DNA from: Viola odorata
Lineage: Eukaryota > Streptophyta > Magnoliopsida > Malpighiales > Violaceae
Reading direction: 5' to 3'
Assembly: GCA_963691705.1 (NCBI GenBank)
Contig: OY829542.1
Span: forward strand, 55,531,002 to 55,595,001
DNA: 64,000 bases
Below the pieces are notes generated by a model. That model had not been told where the DNA came from and did no database searches. It worked only from the letters and a program-made list of their open reading frames with translations. Positions within the stretch are counted from its first letter, which is position 1. Every line of letters begins with the position of its first letter. Shown here piece by piece: positions 21,556 through 32,501 of this stretch. Both the position numbers and the translations under genes were made by a program.

Positions 21556-24387
21556 TCATCCATCTACAGAGCCAAGTACGGAACTTGAAGATTCCAACTC
21601 TTTGGCCTTCTCATCATTGAAGCCCAGGGTAGCCAATATCTTGTGGCCTGGTGATTCCACCACTGACCAGATGCCAAGAACAAGATCAACTGCTGTAACT
21701 TCCCCGCTATCACCTGCACCCAACCATATGCTAATGAGAAAGAAGTGTTGTAGCTTTCTCATAGACCGTAAAAGCTTATTTGACTCCCATTTAAAAGCAA
21801 AAGAAATCATGTCCACCCCATTTCAACCAGAACCAAGAATGTAAGAATATTGCTCAAACAGAATAGGACCTTCCAAGAATTGAGTGCAGTCAAGATTTGT
21901 TTATGAAATCGGAAGAGAAAGATCACTGTACCATGAGATTCTAAAATATTGCCCTAGACATACCATCTGAAAGACTATTTCTTGGGAAAGAGGATCAGAG
22001 AAGAAAGGGTATGGTAAGCAGAGGTATGTGCTCTTTGAGATTTGTGAGCATTTTGTATTGGGAAAGGAAGTCAATTGGAGAAAAAAAGGGCATTTCTCAT
22101 TCAATCCAATTTCATCCAAACTGTTAAAAAAAAATCTCTTCCACTCTTCAATACAATGCCACTAACTTTTCAATATTAACCACAACTTTGATTCTCTTTT
22201 AATAAAATTTAGAATAGGAGTGGAGTTAGAGACACAGCAAATGCACGCACCCATCAAGTACCTTCAAACAAAATGAGGGCAATCCCCTACCTTCCTTCTC
22301 CTTCCTATCTTTACCTTCCTTTAGAAAAATAAAAATTATCCATGTTTCATCCTTTCCCGTTTTCCTTCCAAGTGTGTGAGTGCTATTTTACATAAATAAC
22401 TCTACAGATAGGAATGAGTGGTTTGTAATGGGAGAACCTGAAAAGTAGCCAGGCACTCTAGGTAGAAATCCATCCTTTATAAATGGGGAACATCAGCACC
22501 AATGGCAACCAGGAAGTGAAAAAATTGAAGAAAGATACCTAAGGGCAAGTCTAACTTCGTGATTAATGGCTTCAATTTATCCTCAATAGCAGATTTTAAA
22601 GTTGCATATCTTACAATAATTAAATTGTCAACCAAACAGAATATAGTGCACACTTCTCACGTTTAGTATCTTTGCATACATACACCATGCATCTGCATTG
22701 CAAAATTATACACCTTGTGCATAAATCTCATATAAATCTTCAGCAAAGCTATCTGAAATCTTGTTTCTAGCCCTCAGGTTTAAAGAAATCAAAATGCCAA
22801 AGCTCCTAAAAGAAAACAAAAATCTTAATTTGCTTTTATTTTCAATAACGAGGTGTTTTTCTTTTTCCTCATTAAGATTCAACAAATCATAGAATGGATG
22901 CGACATCTTACTTCACATCAAAGAAATCTAATAACCGTATAAAGGAGACAAAGCATGGCTAAATAATCAGAACCATTCAAGCTATTTCTTTGCAAGTTAG
23001 ATAAATTATTCAGGTGGGGTTCAACTAGTTCTTAGTTCCCATAAAAGCTAAAAAGAGCTTAGGATCCTAAAGACACCATAAGAAATGATAACACAGAACA
23101 GAAGCCAACTAAAGGAACAGAGAGGAAAGTAACAGGAATCACCAGATCTTAGTTTATGATCAACAGCCCAGTCAACAGCCTTTCGAGCTTCTTCAGTCAA
23201 GGGAGGCTGCTCAGGAGGGAAAAAGTAGAGATCAGCCTTCTCAAGTATCTTGGTAGCTTCTTCACGCACTTTGAAAAGAGTAATTCCATTTGCCCACAGA
23301 TACTTGGAAGCTAAATTAGTACCTTTGGTACACGGGGAAGAGCATTCATACAATGAGAAACCAGTAAGAAGGTAATACTATCATACCGATAGTATTAAAT
23401 TATTAAATACATGTAATGTAACAAGCACAATTGTGATAAGAAACAAAAAACATATACAAATGATCTCAAGTCCTTAAACACACAAGGTAGAACTTTGGAA
23501 TGCAAAGATGACCATAGTTTCTAAGTTGTGTGAACAAGCATTTACAAAGAAATGCGAATATGGGTCTCTCCTTATGGAAGAAAGCACAAAAGGACTACTA
23601 CCTGAAACCAATTCCCCAAAGAAATGTAACTATGCTTCTCCTCATTGCATTGGAAAAAATATATAAAACCATCCACTTCAAAAGATGACAACAAGGTTCT
23701 TACTTTTATATTTCTCCATTCAGATGTTCTATAAACCAGGCATTCCTTTTTTTTCATTTGACCATAAAGATCAACTGAAATTTAAGATATTGGTATATTT
23801 ACCTTCAATCAAGACCCCCATGAGAAGAGCCTCGGTCCCAGTAGTAGCTTTCTTAAGCTTCCTTGCTTCCAATTTAGCCATGGAAAGTGCCTTAATTGCC
23901 CTCATAGTCCACCTAAGAATGCCACTCACAACCAAACATCAACCAAGAGCACAACCTCTCAAACCCTGGAATATAACACAAAGCAGCTCATTCAATCACT
24001 CACTTGGGTACATTCTCAGCATCAGACCTCTCTGGTTCCCTGCAGAAAGAACCTGAAAATATCAAATTAATCATCTAAGAATGTAAAAGTGAGACAACAA
24101 ACAAAAAGGGGGGGAAATTTAAAGAGAGATTGGAGAGCAAATTACGCAGTGGGAAGGCTGGGAAGAACAGTGGCGGAGATGGGGCCGTGGAGATGCATGT
24201 GGCGTTTGGGAATTGAGATGTGGAGAGAGAGTCTGGTCATGTGGGTGGAACTGGTGCTGCCGAGCCATGATAACGACGACGATGGGTTTCGTGAAGAGTG
24301 GGGTTTTAGAGACTTGGGTTTTGCTGTTCGGTAATGAAGATTGGATTGAATGAGCGGACTGGTAAGGGCGTGAGTATGAGCTGCCAT
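21556..24387 (-). CDS. CLPT2: ClpT accessory subunit of the plastid Clp protease
   Basis: A five-exon gene that I assembled from splice sites. Exons are 24387-24146, 24039-24004 (only 36 nt), 23912-23803, 23322-23143 and 21713-21556. They join in frame to 241 codons plus stop, and all introns are GT-AG. The first 60-70 residues are rich in Ser, Thr, Arg and His with almost no acidic residues, as in a chloroplast transit peptide. The remainder is a Clp N-domain (R-domain) with ARAIKALSMAKLEARKLKKA-like, TGTEALLMGVLIEGT, PPLTEEARKAVDWA and ESPGHKILATLGFNDEKAKE segments. Known for the family: ClpT1/T2 dock on the plastid ClpP/R core and stabilise it, and lack the ATPase modules of ClpC. The MAAH...ALTSPL start and the C-terminus favour CLPT2 over CLPT1. 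The 1.4-kb last intron shows no other gene. Confidence 0.93.
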
Positions 24388-24550
24388 TTTTTCTGTTAAA
24401 AAGGTGTGAAGAAGATGATTACTCTCTTCTGAGGAGTAGGAGGAGGGAGAAGGAGTAAAGTTGGTTTTTCTGAGGATAGGGGAGTAGAATATTGAAACTG
24501 AAAGAGAAACGACGTCGTAAATCACATTAGGCTTGAAAAGTCTTCATTTG

Positions 24551-24684
24551 AGGCCCAAATATAATGTTTTGTGTTTTATGGGCCGAAAGGAGCATACGGC
24601 TGTGCTTGAGTCATCGGCCAGTTTTTTTTCTTCAATTTTTCTCTGTCGTCGTTTTGGAGGGAAAAGCCCAAGACCAAGCCCAAC
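24551..24684 (-). promoter_or_regulatory. GGCCCA/TGGGCC (site II-type) promoter elements
   Basis: Upstream of the CLPT2-like gene are AGGCCCA (24551-24557), TGGGCC (24579-24584) and two AGCCCAA/AGCCCAAC motifs (24665-24684). Such site II/TCP-type elements are common in plant promoters of housekeeping and organelle-protein genes. An ACGACGTCGT palindrome lies nearer the gene, at about 24508-24517. Assignment to this gene is by position. Confidence 0.5.
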
Positions 24685-24989
24685 TCTTTTCTCTTTTCCT
24701 TGTTGGCCGAAGAGAACAGGTGCAAACCTAAAAAACTTTGGGAAATTCTACCGTGACTTTGTAATTTGTATATAATACCGCAGGAGTATATATAATCTTG
24801 TAACTATAATATTTTGACAAGTGTTCATTATGTTATTTGATATTTAAGTTGTCAACCAGTAGCTTTTTTTATGTTCTTAAAAATAGATTTTCTACTCACA
24901 AAAACGATAAAAATACTATTATATTAATTTTAAACAATTAAACTAAATATATGGTATTAATGTACATAAAATAAGGATATGAATGAATA

Positions 24990-25780
24990 CCATATATTTC
25001 AAACTTTGTAAAAAGTTACAGAATTCTTCTATTATCCGTAACTTTTCTTGCTTCTTTTTTCATTTTGTAACTTTTTTTTGAATATTTCATAATTTTTCTT
25101 GTATATTCCGTAATTTTTCTTACATATCCTGTAATTTTATAAAAATTACTGAATTTAAGCAAAAAATTACATAATATGCAAGAAAAGTTACGAATCCTTA
25201 AAATATATGGTATTACGTAATGGAAGAAGAATCCGTAACTTTTCTTGTATATTCCGTATTTTTTCTTACTTATTCCGTAACTTTATAAAAAATTACAAAA
25301 TCGAAGCTAAAAGTTACAAAATTTGTAAGAAAAGTTAAGGAATCATTTAAAAGTTACGAAGTTCTTCTTACATTCGTGTAATTTTTTTTGCATACTCCGT
25401 AATTTTTCTTACATATTTCGTAACTTTATAAAAAAGTACAAAATCGAAGCTAAGAGTTACATAATTTGTATGAAAAGTTACGGAATTGTTAAGAAATTAT
25501 GGAGTTTTACTTTCATTCCCTAACTTTTCTTACATATTTCGTAACTTTATAAAAATTACGGAATTCAAGCAAAAAGTTACAGAATCTTTAAAAAAATTAC
25601 GAAATCCTTAAAAATTTACATAGTTATTCTTCCATTCTATATTTTTTCTTGCATACTTTCGTAACTTTATAGAAGGATAGAATTGAAGCAAAAAATTACA
25701 AAAATTGTAAGAAAAGTTACAAAATCATTTAAAAGTTACGGAGTTCTTTAAACATTGAGTAAATTTTTTTGCATTTGTTG
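24990..25780. repeat. Degenerate tandem array with internal inverted symmetry
   Basis: At least five units share a GTAACTTTATAAAA(A) core at 25131, 25277, 25420, 25541 and 25661, with spacings of 146, 143, 121 and 120 bp. Each unit holds the word CCGTAACTTTTCTT and its reverse complement AAGAAAAGTTACGGA on opposite sides of the core. Each unit can thus fold on itself. There is no ORF. It may be a minisatellite inside a transposon such as a Helitron, or a local satellite. I cannot classify it. Confidence 0.75.
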
Positions 25781-25799
25781 CATGTTTTGACTGCATTAC

Positions 25800-27500
25800 A
25801 AAAAAAAATTACAACTCAATTCACCTGGATTATACGCGTTTTTTAAACTGTATCCCTCTGCTTAGCGCCAAGTGTCACTTCATGACATATATAAGAAAAA
25901 GCACAGGAAAAATATCTATAAGAAAGAACCCAGAAATCCCATGGATGAAACTTTGGAATTGGATGCACCAACACCTAAGAAATCCATAATTCAGCTTTGA
26001 TAAAAATACGAAATAGCGAAACCATAGAAGAGCCCAATATGTATCCCAGTCGAGGGCCGAAGCCCAAAAGTCCAACCTATTGTCTACCTAAAATGAACCT
26101 CTTATCAGAGTAAAAAAATGTCATCCAAGCCTTTAAGGACATGTTTGAGGTCTATAATTTGGGGGAAAACATATATTAACTTTTAAAACATTGTGTCCCT
26201 TCACTCTTATTTCGATAATATTTGAAGTCCCTAAAATTGACGTGTTAATTACCCGGTCAAGATTTCTCAGTGATACAAAAGACACGTAACGTTAAAATAT
26301 TTATCATTTTTTACACGGTAGCGCACCACATATCATTATTATTCCCAGCAAAATTATTTCCATACATATAAGAAGATATGCATAAATGCCTTAAATTTTC
26401 ACAAAGAAATTCCATGCCTAATGTGTCTTAAATCATGATAAATTGTACATAGACTTAGGCATGGCATGGCAACTATTAAAACACATAATGTGGAGTCACG
26501 TGATTGGGCAGCGTTGCAGGGAACATGTACATTTAAAAAATATAGAAGGCACATATGACATACCCTTAATCTAAGGCAATTAACTTTGGCACCACTTCAT
26601 CATCATCCCATACTTCTGCCCTACAATCCTAGATAACCACCAGAACATGTCAACTCTTGCAACACTACAGTGGGCTCAATTTTGACTTTGTAACAAGTGG
26701 TGGCCCACCAATCCCTGGTAAGTTATTACATAAATAAAAGTCCAATTGTCAATTTTTGGACCTAAATTATTATAGTTTTTTTCAAAATGTTTCATTATAA
26801 TAAGAAATTAATTCTTCTTGAAATTTAAATTTTATCTCCTATTTTTTCGACGTAAGATTTTAGTTCGTAATGGTACACCAACAAGTCTCCTGATCATCTC
26901 AAAGGTCTGGCATTAAACTAAGGAGTAGTTTGGGTATAATTTTCCATATTATATTTGGAGTGATATGTTTTCTGCTAGTCAAACATGCGAGAGCTGGTTG
27001 CGATTTGCCAAAATCATTTCAAGTAAACAACTATAAAATAGACAACAACAAAAAAAATATTAGTAACACATATACAAAATCTATCCGACAGAATTTGTTA
27101 ACCACAGCACGTCTTCCTCTGTAAGAAATAAATAAACAAAATTTGTACTAATCATGACTTTCATTTTTTCAAAAGAACTGATAAATTCTATTTTATTTTA
27201 TTTCATTCCTTTTTCAATAATATGGTACAAAATCTTTTAGTTCAGAGATGTGTCACGGAATGAGTATTTTACGCGGTAATTGTCCCATATAGTATCTAGC
27301 TAGCTCGTCCTCTTGTTTGCTAAATCAGCCCATTCTGGCGTCGTGACATATGACTCTGGGCAAAATATTGTATATCTACCCGGACCCGTTATTTGGTTTG
27401 TAAATACTTACTTGGAGAGGAATGATAGTTGTGGGGGGCTAATTTGAAGATGAATAATAGGGTAGTATTTACGTCTTTTGCCGAGAAAAGAAGGTTAGTA
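25800..27500. other. Gene-free intergenic DNA
   Basis: I see no supported gene. Short frames have no recognisable domains, and small pieces near 26200-26330 look like old repeats. Confidence 0.55.
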
Positions 27501-27503
27501 TAA

Positions 27504-27700
27504 GGTGCCGTTTGGCTGTTTGGTTCTACTTGGGAAATGACTTTCCTAAGTAGAAAATCGGAGGAGTAGGTGTTTGGTAACACCTACTCCAACTGGGCTT
27601 CCTCCCACTGGAGCATTTTGCTACAGTGACCAACTTTTGGACTTCTCTCTCCTTTTTTTTTCATTTCATTTTAATTTTTAAGTACATAGTCTAGAATATT
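27504..27700. mobile_element. Left half of a Tourist-like MITE
   Basis: The element begins GGTGCCGTTTGG directly after TAA, consistent with PIF/Harbinger (Tourist) ends and their 3-bp TAA/TTA target site. Its interior (CTGGAGCATTTTGCTACAG, then TTTTGGACTTCTCTCTCCTT and a T-run) matches the MITE at 55774-56646 on either side of the captured LINE piece there. It therefore shows what that family looks like without the insert. The right end could not be found. Confidence 0.55.
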
Positions 27701-29210
27701 ATTACCTATAAAAATAGAAATAAAAAATAAATATAAAAGAAATTGATTTTCATAACAAAGTGAAGTAAATATAAGGCAATTGGTATAATTAACTTGGTGT
27801 CATGATCATGAATATTAATTATTTTCCATTCAGCCACGTATAGAATATAAGATCTTTCTTATAAATAATTAAATATACATAAGCACTTGTGTGATTCGAT
27901 ACTTGCTTACGTTTTACTCTCTACGTGAGATGGTTTGATTCGCCCAACCTTAAGCTTCTTCTAACAGCAAAGCTTTCATGATTTCACCCACACAAAAAAC
28001 TAACAATTACGCACTTTCTAATTTTATTATTAATTAAATTAGAGAAACAGTTGTCACTTTCACATCGTGTTGGTTGTGATTTTAAATCTCTGTACACTGT
28101 TGAAATTTTCAAAATTTAACGAATTAAAATCATATATATATTAAATCAAGACTCCACTATATATCGGTACAACTTTTTTAAAGAATTCATTGATAGCTTC
28201 TCATTACAGATAGAATGTTTGAAACTATTTTGATAGAATTCAATCTCAAAAATACCCTAAATTGTTTCCCTAGATTTTAATTGCCAATCTCTGTCAAAAG
28301 TCGCATATGTATGTCACTTTCTTGATTTCACTTGATATTGCAGCATTTTCATATGGTTTGGTTTAGTGGCAAAGGCCTTTTTCCTCCTCTCGTCATCAAC
28401 TACTGTTTTCTCCAGCTGGCTGATGATTTGATCATATACAACAACCATCTGATCAATCTAACTTAATTTCCATTCTTATAATGCCCACCAAGAAAATTGC
28501 ACACTAGCTACCATTTTAAGGCACCAAAAAGATTACAACATCAATGAAAAAGAAATAAAACACGTTCAATTCCAGGTGACAAGTTTGACAAAAACACGTG
28601 TGTATGTATTTATTTATGTATCAGTTTCCGTCAATTGACATTTGACAGTGGGAAACCAGCATGTTTTAGATCCCTCTGGTGGGAAAAATATGAACTACGT
28701 ACTGTTTATACTCATGGTTTTATAGTTTATTATTTGTTCGCGTCTATCTGGATCGTTAACTAAAAAATATGATTAAACCCGCCGAAGAATGTAATATAAG
28801 AATGGCAGATAATCCAGGTAAATAAACTGGTAAAATTAAGAGTAATGAATATTTGTATTTATTTTCCCCATTTTTCTTCAAGTTCAAGAGTCAAAAGAGA
28901 AGTTTCAGTCGCTCCTCAAGTCTATTTAGTGTAGGATTCTATTTCTGGATTGATTACAAAGCGGAGCAGTTGGAAACCATACCCTAAATAAATTGCCAAA
29001 AACACTTTACTTTATATTCACGTTTTTTGGAATAACTTATTATAGCCCATCATCAAGCGGCCGTAAATATAGCAGTCTGATTGTCATCAGACCTCACGAT
29101 CTTAGCTAATAGGCCAGAGCCCAGAGGCAGAGTTAATTAACGTTTGTATTGTAGTTTACCATTGGCGCGTATATACTTTACCGTTGATCCGTTATATTTA
29201 TAGCCGAATG
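27701..29210. other. Gene-free AT-rich intergenic DNA
   Basis: No coding region, RNA gene or classifiable repeat is recognised here. Confidence 0.55.
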
Positions 29211-29214
29211 ATTG

Positions 29215-29955
29215 TGGAGTAGTATTTATTATTATTATTTTTACTTACATGGCTTGCACGTCATTTTATAAAAGAATTTTAAAATATATAAAAATACAAA
29301 ATTTCAAAAAATGTTTAAAAACTCTCTAAAATTCGAAAATATACATAAATACTTCTAACCAAAAAATCAGAAATTATATAAAATGATAATGTTTAAATTA
29401 AGAAAAAATAGCATCATAAATGTTTAAAAAATATGATTTTTTCTCATTTTTTAATTTTTTTATTTGTTGAAAATTAAAAAAATTCAAATATGTTAAAATA
29501 TTTATTTATATAAGATGTTTAAAAATGAAAAAATTCCAAAATGTTTGAAATTTTTCAGAAAATTCAAAAAAAAAATATAAAGATATATTTTTAAATTTTT
29601 AAAAATTCGTTTATTTTTCTTAATTCATAATTATCATTTAATATAATATTAGAGATTTGTTTTCAAAATATATTTATATCTATTTTCAAATTTTAGCAAT
29701 TTTTTGAAATTTTTGAAATTTTTAGATTTTTTATTTCTTTTATAAAATGACGTGACAGTTATGTGAAGAAAAAAAAAATAATAATAAAATCCATATAAGG
29801 CACTTAACGGTCTGTGATGGACGGAGTTAACATAAGGATTTAAATAAAAACGATCATTCGAATACGAGGGGTCGAATGTGAACGAAAATGAAATGCGGGG
29901 TCAAATCAATACAATAAATCTAGTGCAAGTGTCATTTTTTGCATTATCTCGAGTA
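29215..29955. mobile_element. Fold-back/long-TIR element, copy A
   Basis: The element is largely an imperfect inverted repeat. CGTCATTTTATAAAA near 29260 is mirrored by TTTTATAAAATGACGTG near 29750, and the AT-rich inner arms pair further. The right outer arm (about 29790-29955, with CACTTAACGGTCTG and GTCGAATGTGAACGAAAATG) matches copy B at 60640-61533 in the same orientation. The left outer arm seen in copy B is missing here, so copy A is truncated. It is non-coding and probably a non-autonomous DNA transposon. Confidence 0.7.
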
Positions 29956-30270
29956 AAATCTTGTAATTAAGAGTTAATTTCTCGTTGGTTATTATAACCA
30001 ATTCAATACCGATTTGTCTTTTACTGTTCCTAAACATTTGGGAGCAAAGTTAAAGCGTTTTAATGCCGAGAAAAACTTTAATTATTCCAATTAATATTAA
30101 TATTTAATTACCATATAATTATTTTAATAAAAATACTCCAACAGAGAAAATTTTGTTAATTGGGTGGAGTATACGACATATGGAAAACATAAAATGATAT
30201 TTTAAATGGAGTGAGTATATATATAAGTAATTAAATCACTCGGTCAAACAAATGTAATTCTTTGGTCCAC

Positions 30271-30286
30271 AAACATAAGTAATGTG
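30271..30286. repeat. LINE target-site duplication, 5' copy
   Basis: AAACATAAGTAATGTG occurs here and again at 36348-36363, immediately after the LINE poly(A) tail. A perfect 16-bp repeat around a poly(A)-ended element is the signature of target-primed reverse transcription. The exact left edge is blurred by the As of the tail. Confidence 0.92.
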
Positions 30287-30895
30287 ACTAAATAACAATA
30301 ACAGTAACTGTAAAAACGAAGCGAAAAAAGATCCTATCCAACCTCTGTTCCTCTTTCCCCCTCCGGTCAGCCCACTGCTGCCGGAGTAGCCAAAATACCA
30401 ACTGCCCACTGCAGTTGGCGTAAAAACTGTCAGATCTTGTGGTTTTTTCTTTGTTATGTCCCGATCCGTGTCCGTCCACTCACTGCGTCTGGTTTGGTTC
30501 AAGTCTCGTCATCGGGTCGCAGCTTCTGTTCTTACCCTCGTAGCGGATCCGGCGGCGTCTTTGGTCTTTGGGCTGGTTGGTTTAAGGATTTTATCTGGTT
30601 GGCGGGGTGGGCTGAGCTACGCAGATCGTGGGATCCCATCGTTCGCCGGATTTTTGTCCGTTTGCTGGGTCTTCGCCGGAACAGTGCACTTTGACTTTTT
30701 GGCTCTTTTTTCTCCCTGTTTTGTTAGCTGATTGTCTTGGTTACCTTGCTGGTTTGTTTTGTTTGGTTTGAAGGGACTTCGTGGGCCCTTTTTGCTTGTG
30801 TTCTCTGTATTTTCTACTGTTTTCGTGTTTTCTTGGCCGGGTTATTTCTGTTTTTGGCCTTCTGCGGGTGTTCGTTGGGTCTCTGGCGGTCTGTT

Positions 30896-32470
30896 ATGGC
30901 TGGGCATAAGCCTTTTCGGATTGGGGTGCCTCGCACCGATTGGGATGAATTGAATTCGTCCAATTTCAAGAAGGGCCGTTTGAATGAGGAGATCTCTTAT
31001 TACCTAGAGAATCTTCCATCTCATGTGGATCATAGGGCCCTCCGATACCTTATCACTCGCCGCTGGAAACTTCCTCAGTTTGGTTCTTTGATTGACGTGT
31101 TCATTCCTAGTCGTAGGAATAGAAATGGGAAGAGATTTGGGTTTGCTCGTTTCGATTGGGTGAGCAACAGAATTGATATGGAAATTGCTCTCGACAAGCA
31201 ATTTATTGGCGCTTCTTCTATTAGAAGCAGCATTGGCCGGCGTGGTTGGAGAGCGGGGAGGGCTAAGCAAAGTCGTTCCCTTTTTGTCTCTTCTTCGAAC
31301 CGTAATTTTTTGAAGCCCACAAGCTCTGCCATAAGAGTGGTAGCAAAATCTATTCCTGCCAGGAAAGGTAGTGGTCCTGGGGCTCGTTCGTTGGCGGAGG
31401 TGGTGCGAGGGGATAATCAGCTAGAGAAGAGTAAGGCCAGTAGTGTTAACAAGGAGGAGGAGGATCCTAATACGGGGGTATTAGGTTTGGATATTCCAGC
31501 AGACAATAAAGAATGGTTAAACAAAAGTGCGATCGGGGTCATTCGGAAACTAGAATTTATTCCGGAGATTCAAGAACTGGTCCTTGAGTCAGGTTGGATT
31601 TGCGACACACGGGTAATGGGGAGAGGTCTTGTTTGGTTGGAATTTGATAGGCAAATTGACAGAGACAGAGCTATTGCAGAAGCTAGTTCAAGGCTGTTCT
31701 CCAAAGTAGTCCCCTGGGATTATGATATCGCTAAGGGAGGAAGGCTATGTTGGGTTCAAGTCATCGGGATTCCTGTCCAGACTTGGGGTCTTTCGACTTT
31801 CGAGAAAATTAGCAGTCGCTTGGGGTCATTGGTGGTAGTGGACGATAACACAATTGCGAGGACAAGACTTGATGTCGCGAGGTTTCTAATCACCTCGGAT
31901 CGTACCACTATAAACGAAGCAATGCAGGTAAGGGTAGAAGGGAAGTTTTATGAGATTATTTGCAAAGAAGAACCCATGCATGGAGCTGTCACTAACATTG
32001 ATTGGATGGTGGGTGCTAGGATTGATTTTGAAGGGTCTGATGGGTCGTCAGATGAGGGAGTAGGTGAGTTGGAGAATAGTGTGGAAGGGGATAAACTTGT
32101 ATCAGGAGAGGATAAGAACATTGACGATCAAGAGGTAAATGGGGTTTTTAAACCATCTTGTGAAACTGCAATTCCAGGTGGCTTACCCCTCATTACGGTG
32201 AGACGGAGGGTAGATAAATTTAAAAAGCTGGCTGGTCAAGCGGGAAGCCTTGCATCAGCTAATTCTGAAGTAGGTTCCAGGGTGAATGTTCAGAAAGCAG
32301 ATGATGAAGATATATCTCGCATGAATCGGGCGACAGATGCCACGATGATTAATCCAGATTCGTGGAATGTGGGCAGATTACTTTCTTTAACTGAGAATGT
32401 AGATAAAGAGGCTTTTCTTTCTTTCGACAAAGAAAGATTCCTTGCTGAATTGGCTCAGTACATTCGTTAG
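30896..32470 (+). CDS. LINE ORF1 protein (RNA-binding)
   Basis: 524 residues from the first ATG at 30896. The frame is open upstream but has no ATG there. The N-terminal part contains an RRM-like segment (IDVFIPSRRNRNGKRFGFARF), as in many plant L1 ORF1 proteins. The middle holds a DUF4283-like region (VWLEFD.. to ..LCWVQVIGIPVQTWG..). The C-terminal third is acidic and probably disordered. Known role: ORF1 proteins coat the element RNA in a ribonucleoprotein with ORF2. The CCHC zinc knuckle often present at the end of plant ORF1 is not visible. The stop lies 31 nt before the ORF2 start, so ORF2 is probably translated by reinitiation. Confidence 0.9.
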   Translation: MAGHKPFRIGVPRTDWDELNSSNFKKGRLNEEISYYLENLPSHVDHRALRYLITRRWKLPQFGSLIDVFIPSRRNRNGKRFGFARFDWVSNRIDMEIALDKQFIGASSIRSSIGRRGWRAGRAKQSRSLFVSSSNRNFLKPTSSAIRVVAKSIPARKGSGPGARSLAEVVRGDNQLEKSKASSVNKEEEDPNTGVLGLDIPADNKEWLNKSAIGVIRKLEFIPEIQELVLESGWICDTRVMGRGLVWLEFDRQIDRDRAIAEASSRLFSKVVPWDYDIAKGGRLCWVQVIGIPVQTWGLSTFEKISSRLGSLVVVDDNTIARTRLDVARFLITSDRTTINEAMQVRVEGKFYEIICKEEPMHGAVTNIDWMVGARIDFEGSDGSSDEGVGELENSVEGDKLVSGEDKNIDDQEVNGVFKPSCETAIPGGLPLITVRRRVDKFKKLAGQAGSLASANSEVGSRVNVQKADDEDISRMNRATDATMINPDSWNVGRLLSLTENVDKEAFLSFDKERFLAELAQYIR

Positions 32471-32501
32471 TTCCGTCCCGGATCGTGGTCCTCTTTTTAT
32501 C

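Noticed and set aside
24990..25780. CRISPR-like array
   Set aside because: This is plant nuclear DNA. The repeats are degenerate, contain inverted symmetry and lack unique spacers of constant length.
30437..30731. Three short plus-strand frames upstream of LINE ORF1
   Set aside because: They lie in the LINE 5' untranslated region, overlap each other and have no recognisable domain. CpG-rich leaders keep frames open by chance.
30737..30895. N-terminal extension of LINE ORF1
   Set aside because: The open frame begins with TTG, not ATG, and the extension is hydrophobic and unlike ORF1. The first ATG is at 30896.
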